Source: Eunapius fragilis
Taxonomy: Eukaryota; Porifera; Demospongiae; Spongillida; Spongillidae
Reading direction: 5' to 3'
Length of the DNA: 64,000 bases
Assembly (NCBI GenBank): GCA_963681505.1
Contig: OY811987.1
Location: 2,129,066 to 2,193,065, forward strand
Part shown: positions 42,600-54,069 of the stretch, in pieces
Position numbering within the stretch: position 1 is the first letter of the stretch
Layout of the letters: the number at the start of each line of letters is the position of its first letter
Position numbers and translations under genes: made by a program
The notes under the pieces: generated by a model
Told to the model about the DNA's origin: nothing
Databases searched by the model: none
Seen by the model: the letters and a program-made list of their open reading frames with translations, nothing else

Positions 42600-44310
42600 A
42601 TCTCCCATGTGCATGCTGCCTTGGAGAATCTCATAACATCGGCTTTCGGGAACTTCACATTGGCGACGAGGGTGGGATATCGGAACAGGCGTTATGGCAG
42701 TTTCTATTGGGAAAATAGGTCAATTCGATGCGACGGTAGAAAATTGGAGCAGCTACCTAGAAAGGCTAAACCACTACTTTGCGGCGAATATGGTAGAAGA
42801 TGAACAAAAAAAAAGACGCGTTCCTCTGCTGCATTGGAAGAGACACGTATGGGTTGCTACGCGCATTAATGGCTCCTAATAAACCAGCAGCCAGTACATA
42901 CAAGCAGTTGACGGACGCTCTCACTGCGCACTTGATTCCTAAACCAATTGTAATTGCGGACCGGTTCCGTTTCCATAAGCGGAATCAGATGGAAGGGGAA
43001 ACAATTAAGTCATAGTTGCCGTAATACAGAAGCTCGCTGAAGACTGTGCTTTTGGAACAAGCTTGTCGGACACTCTCAGAGATAGGCTAGTATGCGGAAT
43101 GAGAGACGAGAAGGTGCAACGACGCCTCCTGTCAAGGCAAGACTTAACTTTCAAACTAGCTGTTGATGAAGCTGAGATGGAGATGGCTGAAAGTGCTGCG
43201 AAAGACGCGACACAGTTTCATGAGACTGATGCACGAGAAGTACACCGTCTACTGCGACAACTAGGACACTGCTACCGTTGCGATGGTAACCACGACTCTC
43301 AACAGTGCAGGTTTATTAATGAACAGTGTAAGAAGCGGGGTCACATTGAGAGGGCATGCAGAACAAAGGAAAGAGAGCTTAAGGCTGGTGCAAGCAGAAA
43401 AGCACAAGGAGCTGTTAAAACACTGGAAGGACAAGACAGTACAGAGGATGAAGAGACAGTAAACTGGGGAGAGGTACATGCACTGGGAATGGAACAATGG
43501 AAAGAAGGGAAACCCTTGTGTGTTGAGGTTTCAATTGAAAGTCAGTGTTTGAAAATGTAACTCGATACGGGAGCAGCAGTCTCTCTACTGCCTTACCGAA
43601 TATACCAGGAACGGTTTTCCCACTCAACTATCCACAAATCCAAGGTCTTCCTCAAGACTTACATGGGTGAGAAATTGTACCCTCATGGACAAATAACGGT
43701 GATTATCCAAATCTTCCATGCTAAATTTTGTAGTCCCGATTAGACACCGCAGCTTCTAATTGCGAGTTTACGGTAGGTTGTTATCGAGCTCTCTGAGAAT
43801 AATTTAATTTACTTCATGCTCAGCTGGGTTCATATTCTCTGGCAGCTCATCCACAATTGCCTTCTCATCTTGACTGTCATTAGGGTTGTATTCCCCTCTA
43901 TCTTCCTCTTCTAAGTGCATAACCTCCAACCTTTGGTCCATTGATTGAACAAGTGCTTGGGGTATCATTTGTTGTTTGCTGCATCTGAGGAGTTCTATGA
44001 AGTGCTGGGTCTGTATAGCATAGCTTAAACTGGTTTCGATGAACTGTTAAGTTCTGGTTTCCTCCAATGAGCTGAATAGTGCAGATGAATGGACTAGTTT
44101 TGTTAATGACTGTGGACCTTAGCAAAGTGAACTTCTCACTCTGCCCTTGCTTAACTGTTGGGACATAAAGCCATACTCTGTCCCCAACCTGAAGAACTTC
44201 TCCTACACTGCCTGCATCAGCCACTTGCTTTTGTCTCTGATATACTTGCTGGGAGATGTTGGCGGGCCTGTGAGAATGCTGAATGCAACAATGTTTCGGT
44301 TTTCTGTACA
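42600..44310. mobile_element. Ty3/Gypsy fossil C (gag-protease, and an inverted integrase end)
   Basis: Plus-strand part (about 42660-43720): a likely primer-binding start (TTGGCGACGAGGGTGGGAT at 42659-42677), a retrotransposon gag with one CCHC knuckle (about 43275-43370) and an aspartic protease with DTGAA near 43565. Minus-strand part (about 44300-43800): integrase C-terminal domain, homologous to the one at 29850-29490. The element is broken, with a few interruptions, and lacks RT and RNase H. Old. Confidence 0.78.
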
Positions 44311-45490
44311 AACTGATACCACGTTTACACAACGGTGGCACAGTACGGAAAAGCTCGGCACGGCACGAATAATGAGTACCATTTACACACATTTGAGGTT
44401 TGTGGTATCGACTGGGCAATTCCCGTAACTAGCTACAATTATTACCATAAATAAAAATGGAGGACTTGTTTACAACGTTGAGGTTCTGTGCAATCATTTA
44501 ATAGGTCTGATCAGTGGTGGAATAACATAGTTCTGAATTCATTCACACCTGAACAATGGGTTGAAAATTTTCGTGTTAGTCACCAAACATTTATATACAG
44601 CAGCTTTCTACACATATAAGTAGGGTTGATACTGTGATGCGTAAATCACTATCTGTGGATAAAAAAGTTGCCATCACACTATGGTGTCTAGCAACTCCTG
44701 CAGAATACTGCACTATTGCTCACCTCTTTGGAGTTGCTGGATGCACTGTTTGCCGTATAGTCCACGAAACGTGCAGTGTTATTGTGGCACAGCTACTTAA
44801 TGTGTACATCAAATTTCTCATGGAGACCAATTAGACATGGTGGTTTCTGAATTTAAAAGAAAGTGGGGGATTCCTCAGTGTATTGGAGCTATTGATGGAT
44901 GCCATATACCTATATCTGCCCCTGTTGATAACCATACAGATTATTATAACCGTAAAGGATGGTACTCTATGATACTGCAAGGTGTTGTTGATGCCAATTA
45001 TTGTTTCACTGATATCTATGTTGGATGGCCTGGCAGTGTACATGATGCTAGAGTATTTTCTCAGTCACCAATATACAGACAAATAACAGAACAGGAGTTG
45101 TTTCCAAGTAACAGAACAATGTTAATAAATAGTATTGAAGTTTCCCTGTATTTAATTGGTGATTCTGCCTACTCAATTCAAACTTGGTTAATGAAACCTT
45201 TCCCACATAATGCTCAAAATCTTACTAATGAGAAGAAGACATGCATCAGGATCGGAAGATGTGAAGCACGCACTTACCCAATTTATAATGGAATGACCCT
45301 TACTACTTTTCATTAACGTGAGCATACCTATACTGTTTCCAAAATCAGAAACGTTCTCAGAAAAGTGTACCGTTTTCGGTCATGGTCTTACCTTCTCGAC
45401 TTAAAACGAACACAGGCCCTCAATGGATTTAGTTGCAAGCCCGGGAATAGTTTTAAACAGCATCTAGAGAATCGAACTCCATATTGCACC
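44310..45490 (+). mobile_element. PIF/Harbinger DNA transposon, degenerate transposase
   Basis: From about 44505 the plus strand reads QWWNNIVLNSFTPEQWVENF, then VAITLWCLATPAEYCTIAHL and AGCTVCRIVHE. After a stop near 44833 it continues KWGIPQCIGAIDGCHIP, GWYSMILQGVVDANYCFTDI, GWPGSVHDARVF and LIGDSAYSIQTWLMKPFPHN. GAIDG and HDARVF carry the first two catalytic Asp residues of the Harbinger (DDE_Tnp_4/HARBI1) fold. The third acidic residue, in the usual VENAFGRLK block, is not recognisable. About three stops or shifts make it non-functional. A possible left terminal repeat (ACCACGTTTACACAACGG) lies near 44320, next to the integrase fossil. Confidence 0.85.
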
Positions 45491-45799
45491 TGTATTATTT
45501 ACAATTAGAGCCTTTCCAACTAATTTTCCAAACGGGAGTTCGACAAAATAGGCCAAAAAAGTATTCAATTTTCACGGATCTGGTGTTAAAAAAAGAATGT
45601 GGGCCATTTTAATTACTTGTCTGGGCAAACTGATATAACCCCTAACATAATGTCTGGCCATCCCAACAAGCTATAATTATCTCTGCCCTCTCACCGAATT
45701 CCTGGATCCACCACTGTGTAGTTGCTATAAAACCAGCTAGCAATGAGCTAGCATACTAATATATTAAGTGTTGTAAACTTTTTAAATATGTGCGAGTAC

Positions 45800-46310
45800 A
45801 ATATACCATTCGGCTATTCCATGATTTAACCACACACCCCTACAGATGACTATAATTGAAAACGTAACCCACCGACTAGAAGTAAAACCACCTGTGGACA
45901 AGCATCGGTTATATATCCACCCCCTCAGGGCAGACTTTTAAGTACCCCCTGGACAAGCTTGTATTTGATTACACCTACCATGGACAACCTTATGTTACAT
46001 CTGCTAACCCTCGGGACAGACATTTATACCACCATCCCCCCCGCTCCTGGACACCATTTATTGTTATCTGCAGGGGTGTACTTCTGAATACTAGTAGCCC
46101 AAATTTTGTATCAATCGACAATCGACTCTTAACATAGAGACTGTCTCAATAACCTAGCTTTACGTCTCACCGTGCGTTATAGGGGCAAATTTAAATAGGT
46201 TATAATATTAACTCACTTTAGAAGTTTGAATCCGCTCGAAATGTAGCGCACCGGTATCGTCGGTTAAGTCAGAGATTAATAACCTTAATGAATGGTTAAG
46301 TTATTCGCAT
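45800..46310. mobile_element. MITE-like repeat, GGGCTATTCCAT family, most complete copy
   Basis: Starts CGGCTATTCCATGATTTAAC; an inverted related end (GGGCTACTAGTATTC...) lies near 46104. Inside are two or three blocks of the form CCACCCC...GGACAAGC. To the right it continues with the segment shared with 36640-36935. The region 45500-45800 has no feature I recognise. Confidence 0.6.
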
Positions 46311-46727
46311 GGTCTCCCGTACGGCCGTAGGTCTCGTCCGGATAATATCATCAGTATGTATTGCATCACTTTTGTCCTGACATGTAAATGACGAATGCAT
46401 AATTCGTATTGCCTCGGAAGAGTGGAGTTGCGCTAGAACTAACATGATCCAGGTTGCCGTGGTCGACCGATTTAATCAACTCGCGGACGGTCGGAATAGG
46501 GGCTTCAGACTTCAGTACAAAAGAAGTCTGCTTTCAGGTAACCGGCATAGGACCGCCAGCCGTGAACCGTCGAGTGAATTCTCACGACCTTCGGCGATCA
46601 AATATTGACCGTGAGCGTGCCGGATAAAGGCTTGAAGCGACCTGCCCGTTGCCGGATCGGGAGAGACCCTTGGCGGCTGGATATTGACTGGAACCGTGAT
46701 CGCCTAGCCACGATATTCAGCTGCGGA

Positions 46728-46762
46728 TCCAGGGGGATGGGGGGGGGGGGCACACGGGGCAC

Positions 46763-46800
<38 letters not shown>

Positions 46801-47062
46801 TTTATAAACTCATAACTTTTCGGGCCGCATTTTATAATAATAGCTGCACGCTTGCGCTGCCTATTGATACCCGTACGCATGAACTCTACTACTGTACTAT
46901 ATCCCGGGCTCCGCCCCCCGCTCTTCGTATCGGGCCAGAAACCGACAGCACACCCCCCCCCCCCCCCCCCCCCCCCGCTTTTCGTATCGGGCCAGATACC
47001 GACAGCACCCACCCAACATCCGCGCCCCCCCCTCCCTAAAACGTGGATCCGCCGCTGATATT
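46728..47062. mobile_element. MITE with GCGGATCC terminal repeats and poly-C interior
   Basis: Left end CAGCTGCGGATCCAGG and right end, inverted, CAGCGGCGGATCCACG. ATATT lies just outside both ends, a candidate target duplication. The interior has C runs at 46766-46800 and about 46953-46976, and two copies of TTCGTATCGGGCCAGA. Proline- and glycine-rich ORFs here are artefacts. Confidence 0.65.
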
Positions 47063-47959
47063 GATGCTTGTACAGGCAGTTAAGCTTCAATGAAACAGAA
47101 AATCGTAGATAACAATCTATTGGCAGAATCAAAGAAAGCTACGTTGCATAAACCGCTGACGTCACACATGAATTAGGGGGGGGTCAAGTTTTAAAATGAC
47201 CTTCACCATCATAGATTTTGCTTTTACATTTTCGTTGTAAATTATCACACGTTTCTATATTTCACGACGGAGCGCTTTGTAAGGAACTTCTATACAGCAG
47301 ATCGAACTTGAATTTTCAATGTCACCTCGTAGTAATAACTTGTGCACTATAACTGGCGAATGTATACATCACTTTGTTTTGCTCAAAAGCAATTTTTTGA
47401 GACCAAAATGAAAGCGGACAACTGAAGGATACAAGTGTTACTTCTTATATCTGTTAACATTAGTTTTTTGGCACTGGTAGTTCCCACATTATTCTTGATC
47501 TCATACACTGTAATTGTAGCTATGACTCCATATAGTGGCTGGACGCATATTGTCTGTATCAAAGGGATTGTTTCTCAGTCAAATGTATCATAAACTATGT
47601 CTCATGCATGCAAATAGACCCATATTCTATAGTAATCCAACATTGGTGTTACATGCCACCATGGACTCTCAAAACACATACATGTATGCAGACACTGCAC
47701 TCGGCAAGTAAAGATAAATGATACTCTACTGCATTTACCTGTTCCACAATTGTCTGTGTACCAAAAACTGATATGGACATGTATTTATATTGCTCTAGCT
47801 ATAAAAAACTGTTTTGGAAACCATTCAATATGGTCTTTAAACTGATGCATTTAGTTATGCGTGAACGTTTGTTTGAAACGTTTTTGTTAAGTACCTATCC
47901 ACGGAGCGAAAACACGAGCAATGGCTGAAGTGCGGCCAGCAAACAACCCCATTATGCAT

Positions 47960-48215
47960 AATCATCATCCTCTGCAATTGCTGAAACTAACTGTTGTGCA
48001 ACACTTAGACAAAAAAGGGGACCAAGAGGATTGCCTTGTTGAACACCTGTTTCTGAAGAAATAGTACTCAATGGTGGGTGCCACAAGGCAGGATACTGAC
48101 TGTAGCACCATGAGGACCATGGGAATAGTTCTGGGAAGTGAAGGCTGCAGGCATTGTAGACCGCCTGTCAGGATACCCGATTGAAGGTATTGTGTAAGTC
48201 AATCTTCAGGACTAC
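47960..48215 (-). mobile_element. Reverse-transcriptase palm fragment of a non-LTR-like element
   Basis: Minus-strand reading gives LKIDLHNTFN, then WCYSQYPALWHPPLSTISSE and TGVQQGNPLGPLF. KxDLxxAFN and VQQGDPLGPL are standard RT motifs A/B neighbours in non-LTR reverse transcriptases. The fragment is short and 3'-truncated. It may belong to the same family as the pieces at 37-40 kb. The stretch 47070-47960 shows nothing else I can name. Confidence 0.7.
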
Positions 48216-48369
48216 AATAATAATAATATACTATGATGTGGCATAACACGATGCCTCAGATTGAAGAGCTTTGTTACAAGGTGTTTTACCATCATGCCAG
48301 CCAGATCTGGATACACTAACAAAAAAATTCTCCTTAGATTAACAACATCAATCGACATACAATACATTA

Positions 48370-49150
48370 AGTAGTGACATGTTCACAGTATTTATACTTC
48401 AAGCCTTTCTTGTATAGAAATTATCTGTGGCATCCTCTGTTCTCACATTTCAATCTCTTGTCAGCATGAATTGCGCTGCATGCAGTGCAACTTGCAACTT
48501 GAATGATTTCTGACAAAAACTCTCCCCTGTATGACTTTTCAGGTTCGGCAACAATGAAAACGTCTTCCCACCAAACTGATGTGGCCTCTTCCCTGCATGT
48601 ATAAGCATGTGCCTTTTCAGGTTTGGCAGCAGTGAAAATGCCCTTCCACACTGATGTGACTTCTCCCCTGTATGTGTGAGCATGTGTGATTTCAAGGTTG
48701 ACAGTCGTAAAAATGTCTTTCCACATTGTTGACACTGATGAGTGAGCATGTGTTTTTTCAGGCTTGACAGAAGTGAAAATGCCTTCCTACACTGTTCACA
48801 CTGATGTGGCCTCTTCCCTGCATGTGTGACCATGTGCCTTTTCAGGTTTGCCAGCAGTGAAAATGCCTTTCCACAAGTCACACCGATGTGGCTTCTCCCC
48901 TGTATGTGTGAGCATGTGTTTATTCAGGTTTGATGTCCAAAATGTCTTCCTACACTGTTCACACTGATGTGGCTTCTCCCCTGTATGTGTGAGCATGTGT
49001 TTCTTTAGGTTGGACAGCAGTGAAAATGTCTTGCCATATTGTTCACACTGATTTGGCCTCCTCTCCCCTGTATGAACAGCACACACGTGTCTTGTCAGAT
49101 ATGATAACTATTTTTCCAGCTTGTCAACTCTTACGTGCTTTCATTGTACT
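48370..49150 (-). pseudogene. C2H2 zinc-finger gene copy 4, broken
   Basis: Six or seven fingers in changing frames on the minus strand, with one finger shortened (CEQCRKTFWTSNLNKH lacks residues) and others interrupted by small deletions. First exon ATG near 49158 with donor GTAAGA and a TATA-type box near 49250 are retained. The C-terminal tail near 48390-48450 is partly deleted. Confidence 0.72.
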
Positions 49151-49369
49151 TGCCATTAAAGCTGTGTTGTCTGCATATGTACAAAGTGGGTAAGTGTGAA
49201 TACAACAGACATGCTTTGGCACTATTACCCTTCCCCTTGGCCCCACCCTTATAAACTGATGTGTTCGAATAATGTAGGTCCCTAATCATCAGTTCAACCC
49301 CATTTAATTGATTATACAGATTCTATACATAACATCTATATGCATGGAATTATGAATACATTGTATAAT

Positions 49370-51345
49370 GTTAGTGGTGATATTATTTTGTATTCTGTTC
49401 ACAGACAGGACAAACCATTCTCCCTCTGGTATATCTGTAACGTTGAGACATGCAGTGTGAAACCATGGAATAGGACAGTTCATATTATCACATGCTATCA
49501 TTTCACCTAATTCTTCCACCCTGCAGTAGCATCATGGCACTGGATCACTTTGATCATTGTCAGTTGACTCAGTAGCAGCCACTGATTTGTGTGATACATG
49601 CTCCTTTGTACACCATTTGCCTAGAAGCTCAGGAAGCACAACAATATTAATGAACTGCATGCATTTCTCTAACATTGCTGAAATGAAGGGTTCATTATGT
49701 TGCTTCACAAGTTCCCCTTCCCTCCAAACTTTGTTCACAATACTGAGCATTGCAAAACTTCAGCTGTGTTTGAACCTGATAGTAATAGGCATGACTCTCA
49801 CACAATGAAAATTTCCATCCTGTTCTTCTAGATAGAATGTTCTCTCAAGAAACGTTTTGTTGCAGCATGAATATGGGCATTTTATCTCAAGAACTCCAAG
49901 CCACAGCAAGTGCAATTGATTATGCCATCAGGTGATGCTCCCCATGAATGGGTAGGAAACATGTACTACTAACCCACATTCTGTAATGGAAAAATCGATG
50001 TGGTGTTACTGAACATTACTTTGGTACTCCATGCGTGCTTGTTCTTCATGTTGACATCCCCAAATTGTAGCCCTAGATATAAATCGTACACTTTCAGGAT
50101 AACAAACTGCTTTAAAAAAGGATTGTGATGGCTTAGTGATGGATGTGCACACAACTGCTTTAAGATGAGATGCAGTTACTCGGCCTGCTCTTTGCTGAAA
50201 CCAGATCTTTGATTTTGCTTGCTTTCGTGTCTGCTCTTCTATGCGCTTTGCAACGTCATGTGTAATTGTGAATGTGTTGTGCAGTGGTGTTAATTGACTG
50301 ACATAAAGTGTTGTTACGTGACTAGCTGGACTAGAGTTAGGTTGAGAAGTTTCTGTGTACTGAGTAACTGTATTTGCTGTATACTATTAAGCATACCCTA
50401 AGGCAGCACCCTCACAAACGCGTACTACTACATGTTGTACACCTCTTCACATTTTAGTAAAAGATCATTATGTGACAGATTAAGATACTCTTTACTAAAA
50501 AGGTCAGTAAGAGTATGCGGAATTACACCCTAACACAAAGTGGTATATATTATTTCTGAATACCCCTGGTAAAAGTGAAAGCATTACAGGCATACCTAAT
50601 TTACTCAGAGTTGAATAAAAAGTTTCAAGCTCTTCAGCTGATGGAATCTGTATACGCTTTTTGGCTTGCTTCTGAACTTTTGAGCTGATATCTTCTGTTC
50701 ACGTCTACAACGCTTTTGTTGAGATGTAGCAAAAGAAATCTTATAGCCAGCTCTGAGTATGGTATGATTTGAAATGTTGGTGGCAGCCAGGAGCATGGTA
50801 AAGAAGTACATGTTGTTGTCTTCTGATACTGCGTGTTCTTGTCGAGTGCAAACAGAAGTGCACCTACTTATATGTGAGCATGCTTCACCCTGACCTGCCA
50901 AACACAGGTGCAGTGCCCACATAATAAGGTTCTTTAATTTCTTGCTGATACCCAAGGTTACAAGTGCTTGAAAGCCGCTGTGAGTATTTTACACATCTGA
51001 TAACAACGGTAGTGCCGGAGGTACTTGATACTGTAAAAACAGCGATATCTTCCACCCTACTGTTAATGTATAAATTATACACTTCTAGACTTTTGTAGGC
51101 CTTAAGGCTTTCACCAGTGTAAATGCTGGGTGCTTGAACTAGGTAGCTGTAAATATCAGGGTACTCAACCTGAGGCCAATTATTCCAATCCACACTAACA
51201 ATGCCTCTCTCATATGCAAAATATGGATCTTCAAGTGCACTGACCAACTCCAATTTTACCTTGTAACATTGTTTGGCAGTGTCATCAAGAGCACAGTAAT
51301 ATGTAGAGTATGTGGCAGTACTTTCAAGCTGCATATTACTACAAT
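49370..51345 (-). pseudogene. PHD - YqaJ nuclease - SWIM zinc-finger gene, interrupted
   Basis: Read on the minus strand from about 51334. An N-terminal region of unknown fold contains YPDIYSYLVQAPSIYTGESL and ends in KYSQRLS. A SWIM-type zinc finger (CLAGQGEACSHI near 50885) follows, then a linker (KRIQIPSAEELETFYSTLSK near 50650). A YqaJ-like exonuclease domain (about 50210-49800) follows with RAGRVTASHLKAVV, WGCQHEEQAR and GVLEIKCPY; the last carries the E-x-K catalytic motif. The C-terminus is a PHD finger (CYCRVEE...CDNMNCPIPWFHTACL, near 49530-49390). YqaJ enzymes digest DNA ends in phages; SWIM and PHD fingers bind nucleic acid or chromatin. This combination is, I believe, multicopy in some invertebrates. 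The frame is interrupted in a few places, so this copy is probably dead. Host gene or mobile-element cargo is undecided. Confidence 0.7.
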
Positions 51346-51349
51346 CACA

Positions 51350-51480
51350 TGCAATGCGTAGTCAGGAACCTCCAATCACTCTATATTACGGATCGACATG
51401 TGTGTGCTTTTGACACTCAAAATGGCGGTTGCTAATTATTGATGACGATTTATGACTCAAGTGAACAACCTCTATAATAT
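51350..51480. other. Possible 5' flank of the PHD-YqaJ-SWIM gene
   Basis: Short non-coding stretch between the gene start and the MITE at 51488. I see no clear promoter motif. Confidence 0.2.
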
Positions 51481-51487
51481 ACTCTAT

Positions 51488-51790
51488 AATATACCATTGG
51501 GCTATTCCATGATTTAACCACACACACCCTACAGATGAATACAATTGCAAATGTAACCTCCCCCAGGACTACAAGTAAAACCACCCCAGTGGACATATAA
51601 TCCACCCCTCGAGACAGACTTTTAAGTACCCCCTGGACAAGCTTCTATTTAGTTATACCTCCCCTGTACAAGCTTATGGCACACCTGCTAACGATTGTCG
51701 ATTGGTATAAAATTTGGGCTATTCCATTATTTAGAAGCACACACCTACAGATAACAATAAACGGTGTCCAGGGAGGGTTTCAGGAAACAT
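51488..51790. mobile_element. MITE-like repeat, GGGCTATTCCAT family, second copy
   Basis: Begins GGGCTATTCCATGATTTAAC and repeats the CCACCCC/GGACA blocks of 45800-46100. A second start-like end (GGGCTATTCCATTATTTAGA) follows at about 51716 in the same orientation, suggesting one copy inserted in or joined to another. Confidence 0.6.
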
Positions 51791-51800
51791 GGCGTTGTCT

Positions 51801-51950
51801 GGGGGGGGGGGGGGGGGAATTGCAAATTTGTCCCGGGGGGGGGGGGGGGGGGGGGGGGGGCATAGGCGTAGGAAGCAAGGGGCAGGGGGGGGGGGGCTAA
51901 GCCCTCCCACTTTGGACGGTGAGGGAGCTCAGCCCCCTCACATTTTGTGC
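51801..51950. repeat. Poly-G tracts and GC-rich repeat
   Basis: G runs at 51801-51817, 51835-51860 and about 51886-51895, separated by unique sequence, then GGGGGGCTAAGCCCTCCC and a CAGCCCCCTCAC block. This has the look of a short dispersed element; I cannot classify it. Confidence 0.6.
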
Positions 51951-51959
51951 CCATATTAA

Positions 51960-53380
51960 AGAATAAAATTATAATCGGTTAACTGATTCAAGAAGCGAGA
52001 CCATGGCGACAAAGACAAAGCACACCCACACCCACTTATGAATAACCACACCCACTTATGAATAAATAATTTCAGCCCCCCCCCACACTTTTTGAACTGT
52101 TCCAACTTGTTAGAAATTTCAGACACACACAGCTTTATATAGGAAGAACTGCAAAATGATGTGGCACAAGTGTAACACTTAACCTTATGTTATTTTTTAC
52201 ACTGGTTGTGTATGCAAGTTAAAACAATTACTGTTTTGCATTTTAATCTAATACATTGGATTTGTACATGTACTGCTTAACAACTCAATGTTATAGGTTT
52301 TTCAGAAAGATTCACACGTGCACACATTTAGTTTGCATTTATAATGGGCAATGTACATGTAACGTGTATAACTATATAATTTCAGTTTTCAAAGATTGAA
52401 GAGGGCGTGGTGTGGCGACCTTTGATTGGACCCTTCCACCCTCTTCACAAAATGCTGGATCCACTATTTATAGAGCTAGATCTAAAGTGAGCTAGTTAGG
52501 GGACTATCTCTCACATAGCCTCAAACATTGGTTTTGTGTAAGTGTGATTGAAGAATCAAAATGTAGGGACATCACACACTATATATAGACCAAACGTCTA
52601 TACACACCAACACATATCACCATCACATAAAAACGTATAAACTAACCTAATTAGGCCTGGTGACAGGGACTCACCCAAGATGCATTCTCACATCACCTCT
52701 GTCCATAATGACACCACGTACCATTGTCACATACTGGGTCCTAGTGATGAATACTATGTGGTACAGGAATGGGTTTGTGTTACTAGCTAGTTATTGACCT
52801 CTTTGTGTGATGCACCTATTGTTCTGCATAACCATAAAATCTTTCACCAATGATGGAGTATAAGGTGTATTCAGTACATCTACCAAATTCTGGTCACTTT
52901 GGACAGCTAGTTCAGACCCTTAGCTTCTTATGTAACTGTTCATCAACCATAATGGTACAGTTTATCAGTCACACATCAAATAGCAAGATCTTCTGTTAGT
53001 TCCATATGAGTGAAGCCCAGGTTCCATTTTGTTAAGAGGTAATTAATTGAATTGGTAAGTGCAAATGTGCATGTCAAGATTTATGATTGAGCACTCTTGG
53101 TAGACGAACTTTAATGCACAATAACTTGATACGAGTGGCCCAAATATTCGTGTTGTGTAGGGGTCAATATGCACTCACTACTAAAGAAATATCAGTTAGC
53201 TTCAATATTTGCTTTCTAATAATATTTATGATAGGTCATTGTAGATGCACTAAAGAATGTTGAACAGAACTTTCATTTGCAACCGATGCTACATAAAAAC
53301 TATGTGGTATGACAAATTAGAATACTGTTATCATTACTTTAAAATTACTTAATAATTTGTTTGTCTGCCAATAGAGTCTT
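51960..53380. other. Non-coding stretch
   Basis: A small tandem of CACACCCACTTATGAATAA lies at 52020-52065. Otherwise I see no gene, repeat or motif that I can support. Confidence 0.3.
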
Positions 53381-53389
53381 CTATCAGCC

Positions 53390-53960
53390 TTCCCCCTCAT
53401 GCGACAAATGATCCTATCCATTGGCTTGGGCTTACACTTCGAGCCCAATGAGTACAAGGTGGTGGTTGGATTTGGACACATCTGGCAGGACTGGGTGCCA
53501 ATTCTGCCCAAGACACAATACCCTCATTCCCCTCAGCCACCATGCAGTGACCTGCAGGCATGGGGAAGATGTTGTCATATGCCACCACCTGGCAATGTGG
53601 TTGTCAAACTATGTATTCATGCTCATCTGATCATAAGTTTCTGTATGGAGAAGGGCACAGCCATACTGAGCAGTGCTAATCACTGGTTGGCATAGAGACA
53701 AGCCAGCTGTTCCCTACAACCTTGGGCAAGCCATGTCACAAGGCTGGTGCTAGCAGCCCTTCCTGCAAAGGCCTTTAAGCTCCACGCCAATGGACCCAAA
53801 TACCAGGAGTTAGGTTGGTCCTGCATTTGATTGGCATGGAGACATACAGCCATTGGGACAATGAGGTTTGGGACCCCCCTCCATGCTGGCATCTTACCTG
53901 GCCTATTACCAGTCCTCCTACGAGCCAATGGTACTATCAATCACACTTGAAACCTATATT
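53390..53960 (+). mobile_element. Non-LTR-like retroelement 3' region, copy 4
   Basis: Plus-strand frames read SIGLGLHFEPNEYKVVV, then NTLIPLSHHAVTCRHGED and a C-terminal YRSYWDNE-like end near 53850. It matches the region around the zinc knuckle in copies 1 and 2, but the PD-D motif is eroded. Several frame changes. Confidence 0.55.
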
Positions 53961-54069
53961 ACTGCATAATAATTTGGATTTACCTTGTATTTACTCTTTT
54001 TTTGTGGTAATGAAAAAAAGATACAACAGCTAATGTCCAACTACATTAAACTAGATACACTAAATAATA

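Noticed and set aside
46605-47132. Proline- and glycine-rich ORFs
   Set aside because: Made by C/G homopolymers inside a MITE.
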